A stretch of DNA of 48,654 bases from Lachnospiraceae bacterium. Its GTDB lineage: Bacteria > Bacillota > Clostridia > Lachnospirales > Lachnospiraceae. The DNA is taken from positions 107,628-156,281 of the forward strand of contig JAAUZK010000018.1 in NCBI GenBank assembly GCA_014804655.1, given 5' to 3'. The notes below the pieces were generated by a model. It searched no databases. It was not told the DNA's origin and was given only the letters and a program-made list of their open reading frames with translations. Numbering within the stretch: position 1 is the stretch's first letter; every line of letters begins with the position of its first letter. Below are positions 42,606 to 48,654 of the stretch, piece after piece. Made by a program: the position numbers and the translations under genes.

Positions 42606-43291
42606 ATGCAGTCAGAAATTATCAGAAAGAACTGGATAAAATCATAGAGGATATCAGTGTGGCAGAAGGAGGCGTGCCGACGCTTTTTCTACATAGTTGC
42701 TGTGCACCCTGCAGTAGTTATGTGCTGGAATATCTGCGGCAGTATTTCAAAATTACCGTTTTCTATTATAATCCGAATATCACCGAGGATGAAGAGTACC
42801 GTAAGCGGGTGGCTGAACAGAAGAGGCTGATTGAGGCATATAATGCGGAAGCAGCAGAGGAAAACATAGACAACGGCCGGGAAACGGTTGGATATACAAT
42901 CCGAGATCATGCCTATCCAATCAAAGTTGTTGAGGGCGACTATGAACCCGATCGCTTTTTCGAGATCGCGAAAGGCTTAGAGCAGTGTTTGGAGGGCGGC
43001 GAGCGGTGCTTCGCCTGCTATGCGCTCAGACTCCGTGAGACGGCAAAGCGGGCAAAGGCGGGAGAATATGATTATTTCACAACAACACTGTCGATCAGTC
43101 CGCTGAAGAATGCCGCAAAATTAAATGAAATAGGCGAGCAGATTGCAAAAGAGTACGCAGTTGCATGGCTGCCTTCTGATTTTAAGAAAAAAGACGGCTA
43201 TAAGCGGTCGATCGAACTGTCGAGAGAATATGACCTGTACAGACAGGATTATTGCGGGTGTGTCTATTCCCGCAGAAAGCAAGGGGATTAA
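42602..43291 (+). CDS. queH: Epoxyqueuosine reductase QueH
   Basis: A 229-residue iron-sulphur enzyme for the last step of queuosine tRNA modification, epoxyqueuosine to queuosine, in bacteria that lack QueG. The hallmark cysteines are present: HSCCAPCSSY (about 31-40), ERCFACYALR (about 137-146) and DYCGCVYS (about 217-224). FYYNPNITEDEEYRKR and TTTLSISPLKN are also typical. It starts in an ATGA overlap with the DUF4304 gene. No other queuosine gene is in the window. The message probably ends here, as a separate promoter follows. Confidence 0.93.
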   Translation: MNAVRNYQKELDKIIEDISVAEGGVPTLFLHSCCAPCSSYVLEYLRQYFKITVFYYNPNITEDEEYRKRVAEQKRLIEAYNAEAAEENIDNGRETVGYTIRDHAYPIKVVEGDYEPDRFFEIAKGLEQCLEGGERCFACYALRLRETAKRAKAGEYDYFTTTLSISPLKNAAKLNEIGEQIAKEYAVAWLPSDFKKKDGYKRSIELSREYDLYRQDYCGCVYSRRKQGD

Positions 43292-43309
43292 GGTTTCTTA
43301 AGATATATC

Positions 43310-43338
43310 TTCACAATAAATAAAAAAGAGGATATAAT
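43310..43338 (+). promoter_or_regulatory. Sigma-A promoter of the tautomerase gene
   Basis: TTCACA (43310-43315), 17-bp A-rich spacer, TATAAT (43333-43338), followed by a leader of about 90 bases. Confidence 0.65.
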
Positions 43339-43437
43339 CATACTGATAAATTAGTGCACAAAGTATATGGGATGTGCTGTTTCATCATATGTATCTGTTA
43401 ATTGAGTGACAGGACTGTGTTTATTTGCGGAGGGAAA

Positions 43438-43671
43438 ATGCCACACATAGATATCAAGTGTTATGCAGGACGAACTGAGGCGCAGAAGAAAATGCTTGCG
43501 GAGAAGATCACAAAGGATGTCGTAGAGATATTTGAGACGGAAGAAAGCAGCGTTTCGGTTGCAATACACGACGTTTTGCCGGAAGAGTGGAAAGAAAAGG
43601 TATGGGATAGTGAAATAGCGCCGAACATAGGTGAATTGTATAAAGAACCGGGGTATGATTATAATGATTAG
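43438..43671 (+). CDS. 4-oxalocrotonate tautomerase family protein
   Basis: A 77-residue small tautomerase. After removal of Met the second residue is Pro (MPHIDIKCYAGRT), the catalytic N-terminal proline of the family. AEKITKDVVEIF and VSVAIHDVLPEEW fit the alpha/beta core. I chose the ATG at 43438 since it alone gives the N-terminal proline, and GGAGGG lies just upstream. An earlier in-frame start would mask it. The substrate is unknown. It stands alone between queH and argS. Confidence 0.88.
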   Translation: MPHIDIKCYAGRTEAQKKMLAEKITKDVVEIFETEESSVSVAIHDVLPEEWKEKVWDSEIAPNIGELYKEPGYDYND

Positions 43672-43755
43672 AGGATTAAACCGATTCATTCATACATTGT
43701 AAGTAATAAAGCAACAAAAGAACATAAAAGATTACAGAAAGGCACGAAAACAGCA

Positions 43756-45537
43756 ATGCAGAAAATATTAGATTTGATTTCAGAAGAGATGAAAAAGGCA
43801 TTTGAGGCAGCCGGTTACGACGCGGAACTCGGAAAGGTTACGCTGTCCAACCGTCCTGACCTGTGTGAATACCAGTGCAACGGCGCCATGGCGGGTGCAA
43901 AGAAGTACCACAAAGCGCCGCTTATGATCGCGCAGGAGGTTGCGGAGAAACTGAATAAGAGCGATGTATTGTCGGAAGTATCCGCCGCAGCACCGGGATT
44001 CCTGAACATGAAAGTGAAAGAATCTTTCGTCAGAGATTATCTGCGTCAGATGCGTACCGATGAGAAATTCGGATTGCAGATGCCGGAACAGTCAAAGAAA
44101 ATCATCATTGACTACGGTGGTCCCAATGTGGCAAAACCGCTTCACGTAGGGCATTTGCGTTCTGCCATTATCGGTGAGAGTATCAAGCGGATCTGCCGCT
44201 ATGCGGGGCATGATGTCATTGGCGATATTCATTTAGGAGACTGGGGACTTCAGATGGGGCTGATCATGACGGAACTTAAGAAGAGGCACCCGGATATGAT
44301 TTATTTTGACGATTTTTATGAGGGCGAGTACCCTGCGGAGGCTCCTTTTACTATCTCGGAGTTGGAGGAGATTTATCCCACGGCGAGCGCTAAGTCTAAG
44401 GAAGATGAAGCGTATAAGGCTGAAGCCATGGAAGCGACCTATAAGTTTCAGAATGGTATCCGCGGTTATTGGGCATTGGGCAAACATATCATCCATGTGT
44501 CGATACCGGATTTAAAGAAAAATTATGAGAATCTGAATGTGGAGTTTGACCTCTGGAAAGGGGAGTCTGACGTACGCGATATCATTCCTGTCATGGTGGA
44601 AGACATGAAGAAAGGCGGCTATGCATATGAGAGCGATGGTGCACTTGTGGTGGATGTCAAAGAGGAGACGGACACAAAGGAAGTACCGCCGTGCATGATC
44701 CTGAAATCAGACGGAGCATCCCTATATAATACCACTGATCTGGCCACTATCATGGATCGTATGAAGCAGTATCATCCGGATAAACTGATCTATATGACGG
44801 ACAAGCGGCAGGAACTTCATTTTGAGCAGGTATTCCGCTGTGCGAGGAAGACCGGATTGGTCGATGCGGATACAGAGTTGGAGTACATCGGCTTCGGTAC
44901 CATGAACGGTAAGGACGGTAAGCCTTTTAAGACGAGGGACGGCGGCGTTATGCGTCTGGAAAATCTGATTCGTGAGATCAATGAGGAGATGATCCGTAAA
45001 ATTCGGGAAAATGCGGAGACAAAAGGCTATGAAGTGGATGAGAAGGAAGCTGACAAAACGGCTAAAGTCGTAGGGCTTGCGGCAATCAAGTACGGCGACC
45101 TGTCCAATCAGGCTTCTAAAGACTATATATTTGATATGGACAGGTTTACTTCTTTCGAGGGTGATACCGGTCCGTATATTCTCTATACGATCGTACGAAT
45201 CAAGTCAATTTTGAATAAGTATGCAGAGCAGGGCGGCGCGTTGACTGATACAGTCATTCGAGAGGCGGTAAATGGCGCTGAGAAGAGCCTGATGCTTGAG
45301 GTTGCGAAGTTCAATGCCATGATGGAAGCGGCGTACGAAGAGATCGCGCCGCACAGAATCTGTGCATATATCTATGATCTGGCGAATGCGTTTAATCATT
45401 TCTACCATGAGACGAAGATTCTCACGGAAGAGGATGCGCAGAAGAAGGCGGGCTGGATCGCACTGCTTGCGTTGACTAAGGATGTGCTTGAAGTTTGCAT
45501 TGACTTGCTTGGTTTCTCGGCACCGGAGAGAATGTAA
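43756..45537 (+). CDS. argS: Arginyl-tRNA synthetase
   Basis: A 593-residue class I synthetase that charges tRNA-Arg. GGPNVAKPLHVGHLRSAIIG contains the HIGH-like motif (about 127-131). DWGLQMGL, LYNTTDLAT and YMTDKRQELHFEQVF follow. The C-terminal helical anticodon-binding domain has YILYTIVRIKSIL and the terminal L-G-F-S-APERM tail. The KMSKS motif is not evident, as in many ArgRS. I saw no T-box in the short leader. The upstream RBS is weak (AGAAAGGCACG). The tail and motif pattern match ArgS of clostridia. Confidence 0.95.
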   Translation: MQKILDLISEEMKKAFEAAGYDAELGKVTLSNRPDLCEYQCNGAMAGAKKYHKAPLMIAQEVAEKLNKSDVLSEVSAAAPGFLNMKVKESFVRDYLRQMRTDEKFGLQMPEQSKKIIIDYGGPNVAKPLHVGHLRSAIIGESIKRICRYAGHDVIGDIHLGDWGLQMGLIMTELKKRHPDMIYFDDFYEGEYPAEAPFTISELEEIYPTASAKSKEDEAYKAEAMEATYKFQNGIRGYWALGKHIIHVSIPDLKKNYENLNVEFDLWKGESDVRDIIPVMVEDMKKGGYAYESDGALVVDVKEETDTKEVPPCMILKSDGASLYNTTDLATIMDRMKQYHPDKLIYMTDKRQELHFEQVFRCARKTGLVDADTELEYIGFGTMNGKDGKPFKTRDGGVMRLENLIREINEEMIRKIRENAETKGYEVDEKEADKTAKVVGLAAIKYGDLSNQASKDYIFDMDRFTSFEGDTGPYILYTIVRIKSILNKYAEQGGALTDTVIREAVNGAEKSLMLEVAKFNAMMEAAYEEIAPHRICAYIYDLANAFNHFYHETKILTEEDAQKKAGWIALLALTKDVLEVCIDLLGFSAPERM

Positions 45538-45562
45538 CAAAAATTCCTATATATTATTTATG

Positions 45563-45610
45563 AAGCGGAACAAATCTTTTTGCAGGATTGTGAAAGAGGT
45601 GTTCCGCTTT
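45563..45610 (+). terminator. Hairpin after argS
   Basis: AAGCGGAACA (45563-45572) pairs with TGTTCCGCTT (45600-45609), with a 27-base loop that includes TTTTT. The stem is followed by TTGTTG, so termination may be weak. Confidence 0.5.
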
Positions 45611-45690
45611 GTTGATTAAAAAATGAACCAATTTCTCACTCGTGGACTCTTATTAATAGGTGCACCGAAAAGAACAGGGGAGAGGAAATT

Positions 45691-46233
45691 TTGAAGGAAG
45701 AAATTCTGGTAGAGCAGTTGCGGGAAGGCAACAGGGATGCTTTCGACGAACTGTACGAAAAGTACAAGAATATGGCGATCCATACGGCATATCTGATCAC
45801 AGGCAATCTGGCGGACAGCGAGGACATTGTACAGGAAACCTTTGTAAAAGTCTGGCTACATATCCGTGAACTCAAGGACGACAGTGGATTTAAGCCGTGG
45901 ATGATGCGGATTCTTGTCAGGACTGCCTATCGCATCGGAAAGAAGCATAAGCGGGAGATTCCGGATGACGAGACGGTATTAAGAATGGAAGACCGGACAG
46001 ATCCTTCTTCTCTTGACAAGGTAATACAACTGGAAGAGGCTGAAATGATCTCTGCGGCGGTCAGAGCGCTTCCCGTGAAGCTCAGAGCGGTGGTTGTTCT
46101 ATATTATTATGACTCGTTTTCCGTGAAGGAGATTGCAGGATTGCTCGGACTTATGGAGGGAACGGTAAAATCCAGACTTCATAGCGCCAGACGGCGGATG
46201 AAAACAATGCTGAAAGATCGGGTTGAATTATAG
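45691..46233 (+). CDS. RNA polymerase ECF-type sigma factor
   Basis: A 180-residue sigma factor. Region 2 is about 10-80 (NRDAFDELYEKYKNMAIHTA, then SEDIVQETFVKVWLHIRELK). Region 4 is about 125-172 (LPVKLRAVVVLYYYDSFSVKEIAGLLG, then EGTVKSRLHSARRRM). It starts at a TTG preceded by GAGAGGAAA. The next gene, 95 bp on, encodes a one-TM extracytoplasmic protein of anti-sigma type, so the pair resembles SigV/RsiV-like stress systems. It is distinct from the sigma factor at 3420-3944. Upstream, TGAACC at about 45623 might be an ECF -35, but no clear -10 follows. Confidence 0.92.
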   Translation: MKEEILVEQLREGNRDAFDELYEKYKNMAIHTAYLITGNLADSEDIVQETFVKVWLHIRELKDDSGFKPWMMRILVRTAYRIGKKHKREIPDDETVLRMEDRTDPSSLDKVIQLEEAEMISAAVRALPVKLRAVVVLYYYDSFSVKEIAGLLGLMEGTVKSRLHSARRRMKTMLKDRVEL

Positions 46234-46328
46234 GGATGGATAACAGGTTTGATGACCTATAGGTTTGCCGGGCGGACGATCACCCGCTGACAATGGAGTC
46301 GGGACTTTGAAGGAAAAGGAGGATTTAT

Positions 46329-47297
46329 ATGCGTGCGGAACAGGATTTTGACAGCAGTATCAGAACTGCTTTAAGAAAAGAGTGTGACGGCATTTCGGCT
46401 TCAGAAGAATTGAAAAGCAGGATCGATGAGACGATCCGCGAAGGACAGGAGGAAAATTCTATGAAGCATATGAGTGCAAAGAAACTTTGTGTCAGTTTAG
46501 CGGCAGCGTGCCTGCTCGTATCCGGAATTACTGTTTTTGCCGGTGGGGCATCCTATTTCGTGTCCGGCAGCAGTATGGGAGTCGAGTACACCGATTATCA
46601 AGACATGGGAAAGGCACAGAAGAAGTTGGGCTATGCGGTGGACAGCGTGGAGCAGTTCGCCAACGATTATTCTTTTTATGGGGCAAATGTAGAAACAATT
46701 ACTGCCTACTCGGAGGAAAACGGTGCGCTCTACAGCGTTCCGATGATGAATATCAGATATCAGAAGGATGAAAAGAAGATCGACCTGAACATCAGTGAGA
46801 AGACAGGAGATGACATACCCTCCAAGGAGCCGAATGCCACAAGGATGTGCGGTGATATTGCGCTGCGATACGATGAATATACGGATAAGATCGTGCCCGA
46901 TTCTTATGAACTGACAGAGGAGGATAAGCTCAACGAGCAGAGAGATGATTACAATATCGTCTATATGTCAGTTACGGTGAATCAGAAGGAGGCGGACGGA
47001 ACGAAGTCAGAAGAGACGGTAACGGTCATGGACGATGCACATATGACTGATTCGGAAGATGTGAAAAAAGGAAGTTATGTCATTTCGGAGGATGGCAGCG
47101 TTACTCTCACAACGCATGGTGCACAGGATAACGATAGTTATGTTATTTCCGGCACATATGATGAAGTATGTATTCAGCACCGGATGGTCGTAAGCTGGGA
47201 AAAGGACGGAAAAATCTATAATTTGACAGGGACAGATCTGGAGATGAGTGCGGAAGAAATGCTGGACATGGCGGAAGAGATTCTTACGGCTGAGTAG
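46329..47297 (+). CDS. Probable membrane anti-sigma factor
   Basis: A 322-residue protein. Residues 1-50 are charged and cytoplasmic (FDSSIRTALRKECDGI, LKSRIDETIREGQ), a shape typical of DUF4179-like anti-sigma factors. One TM helix spans about 53-72 (LCVSLAAACLLVSGITVFAG). The remaining 250 residues are extracellular and beta-rich, with many acidic residues. GGAGG lies before the ATG. It follows an ECF sigma gene, so it probably holds that sigma factor at the membrane until an outside signal arrives (inference). The signal and protease sites cannot be read. Confidence 0.75.
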   Translation: MRAEQDFDSSIRTALRKECDGISASEELKSRIDETIREGQEENSMKHMSAKKLCVSLAAACLLVSGITVFAGGASYFVSGSSMGVEYTDYQDMGKAQKKLGYAVDSVEQFANDYSFYGANVETITAYSEENGALYSVPMMNIRYQKDEKKIDLNISEKTGDDIPSKEPNATRMCGDIALRYDEYTDKIVPDSYELTEEDKLNEQRDDYNIVYMSVTVNQKEADGTKSEETVTVMDDAHMTDSEDVKKGSYVISEDGSVTLTTHGAQDNDSYVISGTYDEVCIQHRMVVSWEKDGKIYNLTGTDLEMSAEEMLDMAEEILTAE

Positions 47298-47398
47298 TGC
47301 CGGCGCAGATTTGCAGGTTTTGCGGCATAAACTTCGGATGCTCGATCAGAGGATTTCAAGATTTTTGTAAGTTTTTTACACGATTTTTATTAAAACGC

Positions 47399-47428
47399 TT
47401 GACAAGCAGTCATAAGAAATTGTATACT
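47399..47428 (+). promoter_or_regulatory. Sigma-A promoter of the tRNA genes
   Basis: TTGACA (47399-47404), 18-bp spacer, TATACT (47423-47428), about 36 bp before the first tRNA. Confidence 0.75.
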
Positions 47429-47464
47429 AGCAAAGCGGGTTGCGTGAGTGACCCGCATATAAAT

Positions 47465-47537
47465 GGGGTCTTAGCTCAGCTGGGAGAGCATCTGCCTTAC
47501 AAGCAGAGGGTCATAGGTTCGAGCCCTATAGGCCCCA
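47465..47537 (+). tRNA. tRNA-Val (anticodon TAC)
   Basis: A full cloverleaf. The acceptor GGGGTCT pairs with AGGCCCC, the D arm is GCTC..GAGC, and the anticodon stem TCTGC/GCAGA has loop CTTACAA, anticodon TAC at 47498-47500. The T arm is ATAGG-TTCGAGC-CCTAT. Discriminator A; CCA is not encoded. Confidence 0.95.
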
Positions 47538-47560
47538 CTTATAAATTCTATATTGAATAT

Positions 47561-47634
47561 GGCGAGATAGCTCAGCTGGCTAGAGCATACGGTTCATACC
47601 CGTAGTGTCGAGGGTTCAAGTCCCCCTCTCGCTA
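47561..47634 (+). tRNA. Elongator tRNA-Met (anticodon CAT)
   Basis: Acceptor GGCGAGA pairs with TCTCGCT (first pair G-U). The anticodon stem TACGG/CCGTA encloses TTCATAC, anticodon CAT. The anticodon stem lacks the three G-C pairs of initiator tRNA, and the acceptor end differs from tRNA-Ile2, so elongator Met is the best call. The T stem has one A-C mismatch. Confidence 0.9.
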
Positions 47635-47638
47635 CTTA

Positions 47639-47667
47639 AAAGCACCGCAAGAATGCGGTGCTTTTTT
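47639..47667 (+). terminator. Terminator of the tRNA operon
   Basis: AGCACCGCA and TGCGGTGCT enclose AGAA and are followed by TTTTT. It begins four bases after tRNA-Met. Confidence 0.9.
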
Positions 47668-47799
47668 ATTTTGTTCGATGTCTACAATTATTTTTTATTT
47701 ATGCAGTTTCTTTCACTGATAAATCCTATAATTATTCTTTCGTGAGATTGATTTGCTTGTCTGGCAGAAGAACGGAGGATTGATCAGGTGATAATCATT

Positions 47800-48267
47800 T
47801 TATTTTTTACCCGCCTTAAAGCTATATCCGCAGTTCATGCAAGTACATCTTATTTTCTTCCGTCCTATATTTCCTGCGCCAAGTCCAACAATTACTCCAA
47901 TTCCGCCAGTAGCCGCTCCTAATGCTGCCGCGCCAAGTCCGCCCTTTACAACTCCATAACCTTTCTTTTGACCGATAACGGAAGTAGAACCACATTTAGG
48001 ACATTTGAGCATAGAATTGTATTGTATTTGTTGCATCTGTAACTGCTGTTGTTGCAATGCAAGCTGCTGTTGCTGTGTTTTTAAGTTTTCCAATTGTAGT
48101 TTTACTTGTAATTCCTGCTGTTTTTCGGGAAGTTGGTCAAGAGTAAGAATTTCTATTTCCTGCTTTTTTTCTAACGGATAATCTTTACACTTAGGGCAGT
48201 ACCAATGAGTTTCTGTTCCAGAGTTCTTTTTAAATTGCATATATTTTCCACAATTTGGACACTGCAT
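47800..48267 (-). CDS. Zinc-ribbon protein with Gln-rich coiled coil and glycine-zipper segment
   Basis: A 155-residue protein. The N-terminal zinc ribbon (CPNC at 3-6, CPKC at 24-27) is followed by a Gln/Leu-rich coiled coil (about 50-82, with runs of Q). A second ribbon is split between CPKC (about 89-92) and CMNC (about 143-146) by a Gly/Ala-rich hydrophobic segment (about 106-130, GGLGAAALGAATGGIGVIVG). That segment resembles a glycine zipper and may insert in a membrane. I know no function. AAAGGAG precedes the ATG. The gene and surroundings are AT-rich compared with the rest of the window, directly after the tRNA genes. Confidence 0.75.
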   Translation of the reverse strand: MQCPNCGKYMQFKKNSGTETHWYCPKCKDYPLEKKQEIEILTLDQLPEKQQELQVKLQLENLKTQQQQLALQQQQLQMQQIQYNSMLKCPKCGSTSVIGQKKGYGVVKGGLGAAALGAATGGIGVIVGLGAGNIGRKKIRCTCMNCGYSFKAGKK

Positions 48268-48298
48268 AATAACTATCTCCTTTTATGATTTATTTATT

Positions 48299-48445
48299 TT
48301 AGTCTTCTGATTGGTCTTTTCTTTCTTCACGGACTACATAAAAGTTGCATTCTACGGCATATCGCTCTATATAATATGCACTCATGTATGTATGTTGGGA
48401 TTTGTATTTTTGTTTTTCCCGATTATCCATATTAAGAGCAGCCAT
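48299..48445 (-). CDS. Possible small protein of 48 residues
   Basis: An open frame MAALNMDNREKQKY... ending in VVREERKDQSED, charged and Tyr-rich, ends about 31 bp upstream of the zinc-ribbon gene on the same strand. The ribosome binding site is poor (AAGAAAAATT), and the length is short enough to occur by chance. It is included because its composition is protein-like and it could form an operon with the next gene. Confidence 0.35.
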   Translation of the reverse strand: MAALNMDNREKQKYKSQHTYMSAYYIERYAVECNFYVVREERKDQSED

Positions 48446-48551
48446 AATTTTTCTTATAAAAGTCGTAAAAATTAATCTCTATGTATATAATATTTAAATT
48501 TAGAATACCACACAAACTATACAAATAAAATATTTTGTAACTGTTCAGAAG

Positions 48552-48648
48552 GTGCTTCCGCGAGGTGTTTTTTGTGAGTGAAGCGTAAGCGGAAGTCACA
48601 GAAAACCCGAGACAGACATGCGCGAAATTATGCAGAATGCATAATTTC
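48552..48648. repeat. Two hairpins at the right edge
   Basis: GTGCTTCCGC (48552-48561) pairs with GCGGAAGTCAC (48589-48599, one bulge). GAAATTATGC (48624-48633) pairs perfectly with GCATAATTTC (48639-48648) around AGAAT. No gene is seen in 48446-48654. These may be the edge of a repeat element cut by the window. Confidence 0.5.
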
Positions 48649-48654
48649 TGTGCA

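Noticed and set aside
43672..43755. T-box leader before argS
   Set aside because: The gap is 84 bases with no T-box sequence or terminator, too short for such an element.
47297..47605. 102-residue open frame after the anti-sigma gene
   Set aside because: It reads through both tRNA genes and the tRNA promoter.
1..48654. CRISPR arrays, insertion sequences, rRNA genes
   Set aside because: No spaced direct repeats, transposase or ribosomal RNA sequence was seen anywhere in the window.

Overview
The window looks like a chromosomal segment of a gut-type Firmicute, most likely family Lachnospiraceae (Clostridium cluster XIVa). The reasons are the Gram-positive sigma-A promoters and strong AGGAGG-type ribosome binding sites, a single-chain PurL, QueH, DUF3842 and DUF6508 proteins, lipoprotein-type sugar-binding proteins, and starch and galactan utilisation genes under LacI-family control. 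No rRNA, CRISPR array, transposase or phage gene is visible. The genus cannot be fixed from the sequence alone.

Layout. 1-5.2 kb: the end of an unknown gene, then a minus-strand operon (ECF sigma factor, six-TM membrane protein, ABC ATPase, ABC-2 permease) with a paralogous permease divergent from it. Small palindromic and tandem repeats decorate this block. 5.3-8.5 kb: a GH42 beta-galactosidase divergent from a LacI regulator. 8.5-10.1 kb: a long structured leader, then an ECF vitamin-transporter S component coupled to a P-loop kinase. 10.1-12.9 kb: a small His/Cys-rich secreted protein behind a 25-bp perfect hairpin, then DUF3842 and a chemoreceptor on the minus strand. 13.0-16.5 kb: an operon of a large uncharacterised protein, a zinc-ribbon mini-protein and a GH53 galactanase. 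Its promoter carries almost the same 17-bp operator as the GH42/LacI intergenic region, so the two loci probably form one beta-galactan regulon. 16.5-25.4 kb: an alpha-glucan locus (LacI/MalR-like regulator, malQ, malE-malF-malG-like transporter, secreted GH13 amylase) without its ATPase subunit. It is punctuated by hairpins and a 227-bp element with perfect 23-bp inverted ends.

25.6-33.4 kb: a 754-aa protein with a degenerate cyclic-nucleotide-binding domain, then DUF6508-TetR-purL. 33.4-43.3 kb: a zinc-ribbon/repeat membrane protein, then carA and a chain carB-lipoprotein-DUF4304-queH in which every junction is a 4-bp stop/start overlap. 43.4-48.6 kb: a tautomerase, argS, a second ECF sigma/anti-sigma pair, tRNA-Val and tRNA-Met, then an AT-rich stretch with a zinc-ribbon Gln-rich protein.

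The most interesting unexplained items are: (i) the uncharacterised 612-aa enzyme-like protein tied to galactan use by a shared operator; (ii) a riboswitch- or attenuator-like leader before the ECF S component; (iii) the 227-bp inverted-repeat element with nested internal stems; and (iv) two distant hairpins with the same loop and compensatory stem changes. Functions are read from motifs and family resemblance by eye. No database search was possible.
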